The position numbers were made by a program, and so were the translations under genes. A model generated the notes under the pieces. The model saw nothing but the letters and a program-made list of their open reading frames with translations. It did not search any database and had not been told where the DNA came from. 64,000 nt of DNA from Paenibacillus hemerocallicola (GTDB lineage: Bacteria; Bacillota; Bacilli; Paenibacillales; NBRC-103111). The DNA lies in contig NZ_VDCQ01000008.1 in NCBI RefSeq assembly GCF_006265175.1, forward strand, positions 62,001 through 126,000, written 5' to 3'. This document shows positions 34,116 to 42,673 of this stretch, one piece after another. Every line of letters starts with the position of its first letter. Position 1 is the stretch's first letter.

Positions 34116-35666
34116 ATGGCTGACTTTAGCCGGCTCAAGTACTATATTCCAAGCCCGCCGACAGACAATCCGCTTGTGGTGGAAACCGACATGTGCATTT
34201 ACGGCGGCACGGCGGCCGGAATCGCGGCAGCCGTTCAAGCGAGCCGGATGGGTCTGCGCGCGGCGATTGCCGAATTCGGCCCGCATATAGGCGGAATCGC
34301 CGCCAGCGGGCTGGGCAGCACCGACCACGGGAGAAAAGAGGCGGTCGGGGGTATCGCCAAAGAGTTTTACCGGGACCTGGGCACCTATTATCAAACAACG
34401 GAAGAAGACGGCTGCGTCTGGTATTTCGAGCCGAGCGCGGCGCGACACATTTACAAGGAATGGCTGGAAAAGGCGGAGGTTCCCGTATACTACGGACAGC
34501 ATCTCGCCAAAGTGGAAACCGCATCGGGGAAAATAACTCAAATCACGATGGAGAACGGCAACGTCTTTCGCGCTTCGATGTTTATCGATGCATCTTACGA
34601 AGGTGATCTGATGGCCCGCGCAGGCGTATCGTTCCACGTCGGAAGAGAGTCGAATGCCACGTACCGCGAAACTCGCAACGGCATTCAGTTCGGATCGCAC
34701 CATCATATGTTCAACGCCGCGGTCGATCCTTACGTTGTCGCAGGAAAGCCGGACAGCGGTCTTCTGCCGGGCGTTGCGGATGCGGATCCGGGCACGCAAG
34801 GACAAGGGGATCGCTCCATCCAAGCTTACAACTTCCGTATATGCCTGACCAACGTTCCCGAGAATCGGGTACCGATCCCCGAGCCTCCCGGCTACGATCC
34901 GAAAGCGTTCGAGCTGCTGGCCCGCTATATCCGGGCCGGCGTCTGGGACTTCCGCCAGAAAAATTCCAGAATCCCGAACGGCAAGACGGATACGAACAAT
35001 TTCGGCGCATTCAGCACGGACCATATCGGTGCGAACTACGCTTGGCCGGAGGGTGACTATGCGACGCGGGAACGCCTCTTTCAAAGCCATGTCCGTTACA
35101 ATATGGGTCTGTTTTATTTTCTCGCCAACGATGACAGCATTCCGGGCGAGCTGCGCGAAGAACGCAGGCAGTGGGGCCTTGCCGCCGACGAATTTGCGGG
35201 AACCGCCAACTGGCCCCATCAGCTGTACGTGCGGGAAGGCCGACGGATGATTTCCGAAGTGGTCATGAACGAGAAGCATTGCAGACATCTCGTCGCCGCG
35301 GAAGACTCGATCGGCATGGCTTCGTATACGATGGATTCCCACAACTGCCGACGTCTTGTTCTCGAGGGCATATGCGTGAACGAGGGAAACGTAGAAATAC
35401 CCGTCCCGGGGCCTTACCCGATTTCGTACCGTTCCATTGTACCGAAGGGAGAGGAATGTACCAATCTGCTCGTTCCGGTTTGTTTGTCCGCCTCCCATAT
35501 CGCTTACGGCTCGATTCGCATGGAGCCCGTCTTCATGATTCTCGGCCAGTCCGCGGCTACCGCGGCGGCTATGGCCCTCGAGGCGGGAACCGCGATCCAG
35601 GAAGTGCCTTACGGGAAGCTCAAACAAAGATTGCTGCAGGATGGCCAAGTATTGGAAGCCCGGTGA
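34116..35666 (+). CDS. FAD-dependent oxidoreductase (FAD_oxidored family)
   Basis: 516 residues. The N-terminal dinucleotide-binding loop reads CIYGGTAAGIAAAVQAS, preceded by a strand from residue 20, and the protein ends with the second FAD motif FMILGQSAATAAAMALEAG. This is the FAD_oxidored family found in carbohydrate clusters of Paenibacillus and Planctomycetes, whose substrates are mostly undefined. GGGAG lies eight bases before the ATG. There is no signal peptide. It is divergent from an AraC gene and followed by a sugar-binding lipoprotein in the same direction, which suggests a catabolic role with an imported sugar or acid. Confidence 0.88.
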   Translation: MADFSRLKYYIPSPPTDNPLVVETDMCIYGGTAAGIAAAVQASRMGLRAAIAEFGPHIGGIAASGLGSTDHGRKEAVGGIAKEFYRDLGTYYQTTEEDGCVWYFEPSAARHIYKEWLEKAEVPVYYGQHLAKVETASGKITQITMENGNVFRASMFIDASYEGDLMARAGVSFHVGRESNATYRETRNGIQFGSHHHMFNAAVDPYVVAGKPDSGLLPGVADADPGTQGQGDRSIQAYNFRICLTNVPENRVPIPEPPGYDPKAFELLARYIRAGVWDFRQKNSRIPNGKTDTNNFGAFSTDHIGANYAWPEGDYATRERLFQSHVRYNMGLFYFLANDDSIPGELREERRQWGLAADEFAGTANWPHQLYVREGRRMISEVVMNEKHCRHLVAAEDSIGMASYTMDSHNCRRLVLEGICVNEGNVEIPVPGPYPISYRSIVPKGEECTNLLVPVCLSASHIAYGSIRMEPVFMILGQSAATAAAMALEAGTAIQEVPYGKLKQRLLQDGQVLEAR

Positions 35667-35862
35667 TAAAGTAAGGGTAGGGTCTGGAAGGATGTCGCAG
35701 AAGCGAACGACGCTCGTATTTGTTGTCGGATTTTCAACCGAATAAGAGCTTATTGAATCCAATAATCTGAGAACAACGGCGATCGGAGGCATCTTCCGGA
35801 CCCGGAGTAGACTTATTCGCCGGATGTTTTATCGATTCATCAACTTTAGGAAGGGGCTGCCT

Positions 35863-37137
35863 ATGAAAAAAAGAAACATGCTCGCGGCCGTTTGCATCCT
35901 CTTGATCGTCTCTGCCTGCAGCAATGGCGGCGGACAGTCGGAATCTCCGGTAAAATCGGCGGAGCCGAAAAACGAACCGCCCAAGCCGTTCACCTTAAAC
36001 TACTATACCAATTTAAAACCGGCGGTCATGGAGCTGGAAACCTCGATCATCCAGAAGAAGTTCCCCCATATTACGGTCAATCCCGTCTATTACAGCGCCA
36101 CCTTGAAGCCCGAGCATCTGGCGCCCGCAGGCAGCGTGCCCGATCTGATTTCGTTTACGATCGGCTCGCTGTGGGATTTCCGGGATGTGGACCTGTTGTC
36201 CGACCTGACGCCTTTTATCAAAAAGCAAAATTTCGATATGAACCGGTTTCTTCCGAATGTATTGGAGTCGGTTCAGGCGTATTCCGACAAAGCCGAGATT
36301 TTGTTCATGCCGTACACGTTAAGCAGCAACGTTTTGTACTACAACAAAAACATTTTCAACAAATTCGGCGTTCCGTACCCGAAAGACGGCATGACTTGGG
36401 AGGAAACGTACGAGCTGGCCAAAAAATTGACTCGCCAGGACGGTACCGTGAAATATAAAGGGTTTCAATTCCAGCTGCAAAATTTGACATGGAAAAACCA
36501 GCTGATGCAGCCGCTCGTCGATCCCGCGACGTTCAAAACGGTCGTCAACGGTCCCGGCTGGAAACGGTGGCTGGAAACGATGGGAGGCTTCTTCTTCATA
36601 CCCGGCAACGAGGTCGGGGGCTCCTTCGAGAAAAATCAGGATGTCGCGATGTATTCCGGTCCCAACATACTGAGCGCTTTGCCGGAGGCGGCGAAAAACG
36701 GCCTCGACTGGGATGTCGTGTCCCTTCCCTCCTTCAGCGGCAATTCAAGCGAAGGCACGCAGATGATTTCGCCGTTTTACGCGATGCCGCCCAAAGGCAA
36801 AAATATGGAGGAAACGTTCCAGGTCATCGCCTACATGATGTCCGAAGAGGTGCAGACGATCAAATCGAGGCAGGGGCAGGTGCCGATCATCAACAGCGAT
36901 TCCGCCGCCAAGCAATACGGCAAAGATCTGGAGGGCGTCGAAGGCAAAAATCTGAATGCCTTTTTCAAGGATAAGGTCGGAAAGCCCTTCAAAACGACGA
37001 AATATGACGACATCGCCAAAACGGTCATATACACGGAGCTGCTCCCCAACTACTACAAGGGGACGAAAGACGCGAATACGGCACTACGCGAAGCGGAAGA
37101 AAGCGCCAATAAAAAGATCGAGGAAAAGCGGAAGTAG
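35863..37137 (+). CDS. Sugar-binding lipoprotein, family 1 (orphan)
   Basis: 424 residues from the ATG at 35863 (AAGGGG six bases upstream; an upstream ATG at 35824 lacks a site). Lipoprotein signal MKKRNMLAAVCILLIVSAC with lipobox VSAC. The body has NKFGVPYPKDGMTWEETYE and ends NTALREAEESANKKIEEK, as in the paralogues at 16627 and 31356. It follows the FAD oxidoreductase by about 200 bases, with no clear terminator between them, so co-transcription is possible. No permease is adjacent. It ends at a strong terminator. Confidence 0.9.
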   Translation: MKKRNMLAAVCILLIVSACSNGGGQSESPVKSAEPKNEPPKPFTLNYYTNLKPAVMELETSIIQKKFPHITVNPVYYSATLKPEHLAPAGSVPDLISFTIGSLWDFRDVDLLSDLTPFIKKQNFDMNRFLPNVLESVQAYSDKAEILFMPYTLSSNVLYYNKNIFNKFGVPYPKDGMTWEETYELAKKLTRQDGTVKYKGFQFQLQNLTWKNQLMQPLVDPATFKTVVNGPGWKRWLETMGGFFFIPGNEVGGSFEKNQDVAMYSGPNILSALPEAAKNGLDWDVVSLPSFSGNSSEGTQMISPFYAMPPKGKNMEETFQVIAYMMSEEVQTIKSRQGQVPIINSDSAAKQYGKDLEGVEGKNLNAFFKDKVGKPFKTTKYDDIAKTVIYTELLPNYYKGTKDANTALREAEESANKKIEEKRK

Positions 37138-37172
37138 CCGGACAGTCCGCCCCCTGGCAACTCCGCGAAAAG

Positions 37173-37215
37173 TTCGAGGACCGCCCTTGACGGGCAGTCC
37201 TCGATGTTTTATTGG
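37173..37215 (+). terminator. Terminator after the lipoprotein gene
   Basis: CGAGGAC and GCCC arms pair with GGGC and GTCCTCG, followed by a T-rich tail (TGTTTT). Confidence 0.8.
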
Positions 37216-37256
37216 GGATTGCATTGCAGAAGACGGCAGGCTGGCGGCCCTGTCTC

Positions 37257-39056
37257 TTAACGACCGCTACTCGCGGCGCTCCATTTATACAGCTTCGTAC
37301 CGTAGCAATTGAAATATAACGTTCCGTCCGGCGTTCTCGCCGCAGTGGAGACGTTCCCCGGAAGCGCCCCCAGAGGCTCGGCCGTCATCCGTTTCGCGTC
37401 TATCGAGAAAAGCGTCTTCTGACCGAACGCGGCGATCCGGTCCGGGCCGTCGGCAATGATGCAGCCGCAGCCTTCGCCGAGAGGAATCCTTTGAACGAAT
37501 GCAAGCGTTCGCGGATCGAACACCGCAATCTCGCTTCCTACCCGTATCCATACGTAGGATGCGGCCGCCAGAAGGACTCCCCCTCTCTCCCCGGAATCGA
37601 ACCGATGCAGAAACGATATCCGGCCTTCCGGCTCCCATACGGCAAAATGACCGGGCTCGTCCCGCGCCTTCAACCCGTTGCCGCCGGTGCCTGTCGTGAA
37701 ATACAGCCGTTCGGCATCAGCCGTCAGTCCGCCGATTTCTTGCCCGGGGACCGGATCGTACCAAGAAGTTACTTCTTTCGTGATCGCGTCGATGCGGGAC
37801 AATCCGCCCCCGTACACGCCGTACTTGGCCATCCAGCCGGTCCATATGCCGCCGTCCGGGCCGACGACCGTCTTCCCGTGCGGCCGGATCAATTCGGGTC
37901 CGACCGGACGAAGCGTCCTCGGATTGACGTTGCCGTATTGGTCCCACGGGTCGGAAGGCCGGTACACGATATGATCGCCGCCGGCGTAAGCGGCCATGAA
38001 CAGCTCCTCGCCGACGTACGCCATCCCGTATACTTCGCCGCCGGCATTGCACACCGCCCCGGAGTTCCAATAAGAACCGTCACGGGGATCGTAGCGGAAT
38101 ATCGTCTGCCCGAAGCCGCTCGAGCCCCACAGTACGCCTTCCCCGTCCGAAATGACCGTGTGGATGCGCGTGGCCGGCGCAAGCACGGGAATCGGCCGGA
38201 ATTCGGGCCGTCCGTTGTCGCCGGGCCGCTGAATGAAGTAGTCCTGCCCTTTCACGCCGGCCCTGGAGCCGTCTGCCAATGATATGTACCCTACCCGCAA
38301 GCGGTCGTTCACCGCGATTTCCTTGTTCTCGAGCATAGCCGACCATGTCTCGGCCAATCCGCCCTCGACCGGCTCGAGCGTCGCAGTATCGTAGAAACGG
38401 AGACGATCTCCTTGAACGGTGCAAATAAACGTTTCGGTTATTTGTTTGACCGTTTCCCCTGCCGATCCGAATTCGCCGAATGTCTCCGACCCGATATCCC
38501 ATACCCGCAGAAAAGGCGTATCCATTCCTCCGCCGACGATAATCCGTCCGGGCGACTCGCCGTATACGCGACGGCTGTACATGTTCTTCGCATGCTCCGA
38601 CACGCGGCCGACATTCGCGAGCGCGTGCTTGTCGGGATCGTAACGCAGCAGGACGCAGCCGGGATAAGTGCCTCCATACACCATTCCATCGGAACCGAGA
38701 GCGAAATTCCAGATGTATTTCTCCGATTCGATCCGCAGCGGCCTCGCCCATACGCGCTTGCGCAAATCGAGACAGTGCAAATAACCGTAGTCGGGGCAAG
38801 TCCCGACTAGCAGCTTGTCGCCGAGCGGCAAAATGGCCCAAGCTCCGGAATCGCCGGGCAGCGGAATCGTTTCTCCTTCATGCGTCTTCGTATCGATAAA
38901 GATCAGATTGCCGACGGATCCCGCGGCAAAATTCGATAGGACCAGCTTCTCGCGCCCGTCCTTCGGATCGATGAGCGAGACTACGCCCAAAATGTTGAAA
39001 TTGCGGCAAGGCTCCGCCGCCTCCGAATACATCGCTTGCTCGGCTCGAATATCCAT
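37257..39056 (-). CDS. Cytoplasmic beta-propeller protein
   Basis: 599 residues from the ATG at 39056, with GGGAGG seven bases upstream; a GTG at 39071 overlaps that site. It is built of repeated blades of about 45-50 residues with WD/PQQ-like strands (WAILPLGDKLLVGTCPDYGY, NFALGSDGMVYGGTYPG, GGIWTGWMAKYG). There is no signal peptide or membrane segment. Propellers of this kind occur as lyase-like or binding proteins in sugar clusters; no catalytic residues were identified. A cre-like box lies about 65 bases upstream. It converges on the lipoprotein gene at 35863. Confidence 0.8.
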   Translation of the reverse strand: MDIRAEQAMYSEAAEPCRNFNILGVVSLIDPKDGREKLVLSNFAAGSVGNLIFIDTKTHEGETIPLPGDSGAWAILPLGDKLLVGTCPDYGYLHCLDLRKRVWARPLRIESEKYIWNFALGSDGMVYGGTYPGCVLLRYDPDKHALANVGRVSEHAKNMYSRRVYGESPGRIIVGGGMDTPFLRVWDIGSETFGEFGSAGETVKQITETFICTVQGDRLRFYDTATLEPVEGGLAETWSAMLENKEIAVNDRLRVGYISLADGSRAGVKGQDYFIQRPGDNGRPEFRPIPVLAPATRIHTVISDGEGVLWGSSGFGQTIFRYDPRDGSYWNSGAVCNAGGEVYGMAYVGEELFMAAYAGGDHIVYRPSDPWDQYGNVNPRTLRPVGPELIRPHGKTVVGPDGGIWTGWMAKYGVYGGGLSRIDAITKEVTSWYDPVPGQEIGGLTADAERLYFTTGTGGNGLKARDEPGHFAVWEPEGRISFLHRFDSGERGGVLLAAASYVWIRVGSEIAVFDPRTLAFVQRIPLGEGCGCIIADGPDRIAAFGQKTLFSIDAKRMTAEPLGALPGNVSTAARTPDGTLYFNCYGTKLYKWSAASSGR

Positions 39057-39119
39057 TCTGCATCCTCCCACAGTAAATACGGTATATGCGCCAGCGTCTT
39101 CTTCCGTATTTTACGGAAT

Positions 39120-39134
39120 ATGGAAACGATTTCG
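39120..39134 (-). promoter_or_regulatory. cre-like box
   Basis: ATGGAAACGATTTCG matches the catabolite-response consensus except for its last position and is nearly palindromic. It lies about 65 bases upstream of the propeller gene on the minus strand. Confidence 0.45.
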
Positions 39135-39305
39135 CAAGACAATCGATACCGTTTCTCCGGCCATTTTTTGCACCCGCCGTGACTTTATATGGTCTAAATG
39201 TACTGGCAATCGAACATAATTTGACCATAACTGGACATAGTAAACTTTGCGAACGGATTGCGTGTCCTTCGCGCAAAACACGCACTCCCAAGGAGGATAC
39301 TTCCG

Positions 39306-39578
39306 ATGAGCGAACATGATCGTATGGAGCCGCTGTCCGGTGAGCCCGTCGAGGTCGAAGGCGTCTACTCGAACGAATGGGGCCGCGAGGAATTTATGAG
39401 CAAGGGCGACGTATTCCCCGCCGATCCCCAGCTCGGCACGACCGCCTGGAAGCTGGTCCGCTACAACGTGGACGGCACAACCGGCGAAACGGAGCACGAC
39501 CATCTGAATTTGGCCGACAAAAACGAGCAAAGCGGCCAAAACTCCCCGCGCAAGCATGTGGACCGCGGGGACAAATAG
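39306..39578 (+). CDS. Small acidic hypothetical protein
   Basis: 90 residues from an ATG with AAGGAGG nine bases upstream. It is hydrophilic, with no membrane segment. The core VYSNEWGREEFMSKGDVFPA and DPQLGTTAWKLVRY looks like a conserved small-protein motif, but I cannot name the family. The C-terminus is polar and glutamine/lysine-rich. It is transcribed alone and ends at a good terminator, which supports a real gene. Confidence 0.7.
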   Translation: MSEHDRMEPLSGEPVEVEGVYSNEWGREEFMSKGDVFPADPQLGTTAWKLVRYNVDGTTGETEHDHLNLADKNEQSGQNSPRKHVDRGDK

Positions 39579-39580
39579 AA

Positions 39581-39622
39581 GAAGGGGCTGTCCCGGTCAA
39601 AATCGACCTTAGGGATAGTCCC
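39581..39622 (+). terminator. Terminator of the small protein gene
   Basis: AAGGGGCTGTCCC pairs with GGGATAGTCCCTT and is followed by six T residues. Confidence 0.8.
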
Positions 39623-39724
39623 TTTTTTGCCTTGAGCCGAACGTGTCGCTTCAACCGGTCCATTTCCGAATAGACGCCGCCACGAAAAGATACGCATACT
39701 CCGAGATCCATTCCGCACACCCGC

Positions 39725-40339
39725 TCAGCAGCATTCCGACATGACGCGGTAAAAGGTGTCCACGACATTCCGATCGTAACACCGCCCGCTGCACCGGTAC
39801 AACTCGTCGAGCGCCTCCTCGTGCGTTCTCGCGCGATTGTAGCTCCGGTTGACCGTCATCGCATCGTAACTGTCGACGACCCGCAGCAGCTTGACCGACT
39901 TCGACAGCTTCGACTCCCTCACTCCCCCGTAGCCGCTGCCGTCCACGTTCTCATGGTGATACAAAACCATATCGCAGTCCACCAGCCCGGCCATTCCCCA
40001 TGCACGCAGCAAAGTATCTCCGTTTCGGCAATGGTCCTTTATGATGTCCCACTCCGTCTGCGATAAAGCTTCGGACTTGTCCAGCAGTCCGATAGGCACC
40101 GACAGCTTGCCGATATCGTGAAGCAAGGAGGACCGCAGTACAACATCCCGTTCGGCCGCGGCATAATCCATCGCCTCGCACAGCTTGAGGGCCAGTCCCG
40201 CTACCCTGAGCGAATGCTCGTAAGTATGTCTGTGATGCCTCATCATTCGCCTCAGAAGCGGGAAACAGCAGTCATTGCCCGCAAAATCTTGGACCCGTTC
40301 ATTCAAAGCGCTCCGCTTTTTCCCGATCATGGAACTCAA
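39725..40339 (-). CDS. HD-GYP-like phosphohydrolase domain protein with altered GYP motif
   Basis: 204 residues, a stand-alone HD domain: HTYEHSLRVAGLA, the metal pair His74-Asp75 in LLHDIGKLSVP, and HHENVDGSGYGG at 128-139. In c-di-GMP phosphodiesterases of this family the last motif reads HHExxDGxGYP; here the P is G. The catalytic metal residues remain, so activity is possible but not assured. The start is a TTG at 40339 with GGGAG nine bases upstream, or the ATG nine bases later. It carries no sensor domain and is transcribed alone. Confidence 0.82.
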   Translation of the reverse strand: MSSMIGKKRSALNERVQDFAGNDCCFPLLRRMMRHHRHTYEHSLRVAGLALKLCEAMDYAAAERDVVLRSSLLHDIGKLSVPIGLLDKSEALSQTEWDIIKDHCRNGDTLLRAWGMAGLVDCDMVLYHHENVDGSGYGGVRESKLSKSVKLLRVVDSYDAMTVNRSYNRARTHEEALDELYRCSGRCYDRNVVDTFYRVMSECC

Positions 40340-40542
40340 GAACGTTCACTCCCGCTGAACTTTTTCCGGGTTCCCCTCTTGTTGAGCTTCCTTCATTATG
40401 CGCGGTTTTATCCGAAATACATATCACCGGATTCTCTCATTTCCGCTTTGCCCGCATTAGGAAGCTGCTCCTATGCCGGAGCGCGGTATCGTATAGGATA
40501 TAGGAGTATCCGTTTCGTTTGCATCGCACGGACAGAAAAAAA

Positions 40543-40894
40543 CGGAGCCGGCATAATCCGCATACAACCACAGCAAGGGCTTTTGATTTTGCGTGTGCAG
40601 GATGGTGCCGCAGTAGAGGAGCGCATTTCCGTTATTGTCCCGAATTTCGCTGCACTCCTGCATTTAACGGAAGAGATTTCCGTTACTTCGATCTTTAGGG
40701 GGCAAATGGGCAATGAACAGCGGAATAGGGGAGCGGATTTCCGTTATTTTGCTATCGGCAGCGGTAATTGGGGCAATAACATACGCCAGTTCCGCTATTG
40801 ATAGACTCGCGGTCCCGCGAGCGCCGCCAAAGGCGACAAGCTTTCACCGGTCATACGATAGATGGACTTCTGCACGCGAAAATATGCCGTCATT
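40543..40894. repeat. MITE-like intergenic element, copy C
   Basis: 352 bp, closest to copy A (shared AATAACATACGCCAGTTCCG). The left end GGCATAATCCGCATACA and the right end form an imperfect inverted repeat. A7 runs flank both sides (40536-40542 and 40895-40901). The right run is the T-run of a small hairpin in repeat family 2 on the minus strand. TTCCGYTAT motifs occur in both directions. Confidence 0.75.
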
Positions 40895-40895
40895 A

Positions 40896-41008
40896 AAAAA
40901 ACGTCAATCGACGAATTTCAAAAATGAGCGACCGCGATTTAGAGGAGTTTTTCTTGGTCCAGAAACTCGCACTCCGCTTAACGCTTTAACGAGGTTAAGC
41001 CTTTTCTT
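40896..41008. repeat. Dispersed repeat family 2, copy 2
   Basis: About 113 bp homologous to 2155-2268. GCTTAAC and GTTAAGC form an internal inverted repeat. On the minus strand it ends in CGTCGATTGACG, a small hairpin, followed by seven T. Copy C of the large element starts at that T-run. Confidence 0.65.
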
Positions 41009-41014
41009 CTTTCG

Positions 41015-41045
41015 CACCGCGCGCAGCTCCCAGCGCGCGGTGTTT
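41015..41045. other. Hairpin, terminator-like
   Basis: CACCGCGCGC pairs with GCGCGCGGTG and has a short T-rich tail on the plus strand. No plus-strand gene is nearby to be terminated, so its role is unclear. Confidence 0.5.
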
Positions 41046-41085
41046 CGCTGCATGACGGCGGTCGGTCGACCACATGCGAATCGAT

Positions 41086-41123
41086 AAAAAAACCGCCGGC
41101 AGCCATGACGCTGCACAAGCGGT
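41086..41123 (-). terminator. Terminator of the small protein gene at 41174
   Basis: On the minus strand ACCGC arms pair with GCGGT around a second stem (CAGCGTCATGGCTG), followed by seven T residues. Confidence 0.75.
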
Positions 41124-41173
41124 CTCGGTTGTTGCGGCGTCTGAGACGACGGCCGCCTCTTATGCCCGGATCT

Positions 41174-41359
41174 TCAGTCGGCGTCCCGGCTGTCCATCAC
41201 GTCGGTCAAATACTCGTTCTCGGGCCCTTCTTTGTCGGGATTGCTGTTCTTGATCATGCTGAGACGGCCGCTGCGCAATTCGCCGTGCGAGCTCGTGTCC
41301 GGCGTCTGATTGTCTTCCGGCGCCGCATCGTGCTTGTTGTTGTTATATTTGTTCGACAT
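41174..41359 (-). CDS. Small hydrophilic protein, unknown function
   Basis: 61 residues, rich in Asn, Asp, Glu and Ser, without hydrophobic segments (ends LTDVMDSRDAD). It is probably mostly disordered. AGGAGG lies about twelve bases before the ATG, slightly far but strong. It has its own terminator. I do not recognise the family. The genes around it give no clear function. Confidence 0.55.
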   Translation of the reverse strand: MSNKYNNNKHDAAPEDNQTPDTSSHGELRSGRLSMIKNSNPDKEGPENEYLTDVMDSRDAD

Positions 41360-41431
41360 GGGCTGGTTTAACCTCCTAAAGTGTGCATAGACTGCGAAAT
41401 CCCACCATAGGATGCGCCAAACCGCGCCGCG

Positions 41432-42631
41432 TTATGTGCCGCCAACGGTCGGATCGGTCTCCGGGGCTATCGTTGTCCCGACGTTCCAATCGTCCTTCAA
41501 CAAAAATCCGGCCGCTCCGTGGATATGTCCTCCCGACGCGAGATGGTCGTACACGATCCGCTGAAGCGAAGTTTCTCTCGGGAGGCCCGGCAGATCGGCG
41601 AGCTTCGTCCCGAACCCGAATACCCGCTCCAGCGTCTGATCTTCGTCGGACTTGACCGGAGTTGCGTAATAATCCCGCTGGAAACGGACAATGTTGGCTT
41701 CCGCCGGAAGCAGCAGCGGGAACTGCGGGGCTAGCAGCCACGAGGAGCATACGAACGCTTTGAACGGCATCTCGGGAAAATGCTCCGCCGTGAACGCCAC
41801 CGCTTGCCCGTAAGAATCGCGGCACAGCTCGTGCGTCATTTTGCCGCCTTCGGGGATGTGAACGTCCAGAACCGGATCCCCTTTCTCGAGAACAAGCTCC
41901 CAATCGCCGACCGGAAGCGACACGCGGGACAGCGACACTGCGCCCTTCGAGGTAACCGGATGCCCGATATATGCCGTTCCGTCATAGTCCAGAACCGTGG
42001 TCCAGCCTGCTCCGTCATCGAAAATGCCGTTCGTACCGTCCGCTTGGCCATCCGCCCTATAGCGTGCCCCGGAGTCGCACAAAACCGCGACGCGGCCCGA
42101 CACCCGATGCCGAAACGCCTTGAACGGCTTATTATAAGACGTAAACGCGAACTGCAAACGTCCGAGCCGGAACAGCTTGCCGGTAACATGATGAATGAGC
42201 CAGCTGACTTGTCCGAGACCCCACTCTCCGTTCCGATTGCGATAATGCCGCATCCAGATCGCCATGTCGTCGAGCGTATCGACCAGCACCCGCTTCGGAA
42301 TGCGCTTCGACTCGTAGCCGTCTCTCATTTGAGGCAGCGCTCCCAAATAGACGACGGCCGCGACGATGCCCGACTGCGGACCCGAGGCGAGCAGCCGTTT
42401 GTTCGTTTCGCCCGGAGCGGTCTTGTCGATAAACAGCTCCCGATGGAACTCCCGCGCCAGCTGCGACAAGTCCTCGCTCTGACGTATGACCGCCGCTCCC
42501 CGCATGATGGCCTCCCCGATCTCGCCCGGCAATCGAATCGCGCCGCAAGCCCATTCGACATACTCCTGCTGCAAAAAATCGATGCCGCCGTCCCTTGACG
42601 ACGGCCACCCTTCCCATCTATCCCCAGCCAA
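41432..42631 (-). CDS. Acyltransferase-like protein (NAT_N/GNAT_C-like), unknown substrate
   Basis: 399 residues from a TTG at 42631 with GGGGG six bases upstream. It is cytoplasmic. The sequence resembles the two-part proteins annotated as acyltransferase in Paenibacillus: an N-terminal helical part (LAREFHRELFIDKTAPGETN, WMRHYRNRNGEWGLGQ) and a C-terminal beta-rich part (HIPEGGKMTHELCRDSY, FQRDYYATP). The assignment is from memory of that architecture and is uncertain. It starts 42 bases after the end of the GNAT gene at 42674, so the two are probably one operon acting on the same substrate. Confidence 0.55.
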   Translation of the reverse strand: MAGDRWEGWPSSRDGGIDFLQQEYVEWACGAIRLPGEIGEAIMRGAAVIRQSEDLSQLAREFHRELFIDKTAPGETNKRLLASGPQSGIVAAVVYLGALPQMRDGYESKRIPKRVLVDTLDDMAIWMRHYRNRNGEWGLGQVSWLIHHVTGKLFRLGRLQFAFTSYNKPFKAFRHRVSGRVAVLCDSGARYRADGQADGTNGIFDDGAGWTTVLDYDGTAYIGHPVTSKGAVSLSRVSLPVGDWELVLEKGDPVLDVHIPEGGKMTHELCRDSYGQAVAFTAEHFPEMPFKAFVCSSWLLAPQFPLLLPAEANIVRFQRDYYATPVKSDEDQTLERVFGFGTKLADLPGLPRETSLQRIVYDHLASGGHIHGAAGFLLKDDWNVGTTIAPETDPTVGGT

Positions 42632-42673
42632 AGCGTTCCCCCGCTTTCGGTAAAAACTAGTCGGTCCGCCGGA

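Noticed and set aside
33948-35792. A 614-codon open frame on the minus strand
   Set aside because: It is antisense to the FAD oxidoreductase, which has a full FAD motif and a good ribosome site.
40713-41087. Protein-coding gene in repeat copy C
   Set aside because: The frame is not kept in copies A and B, and no ribosome site is visible; I record the possibility only as a finding.
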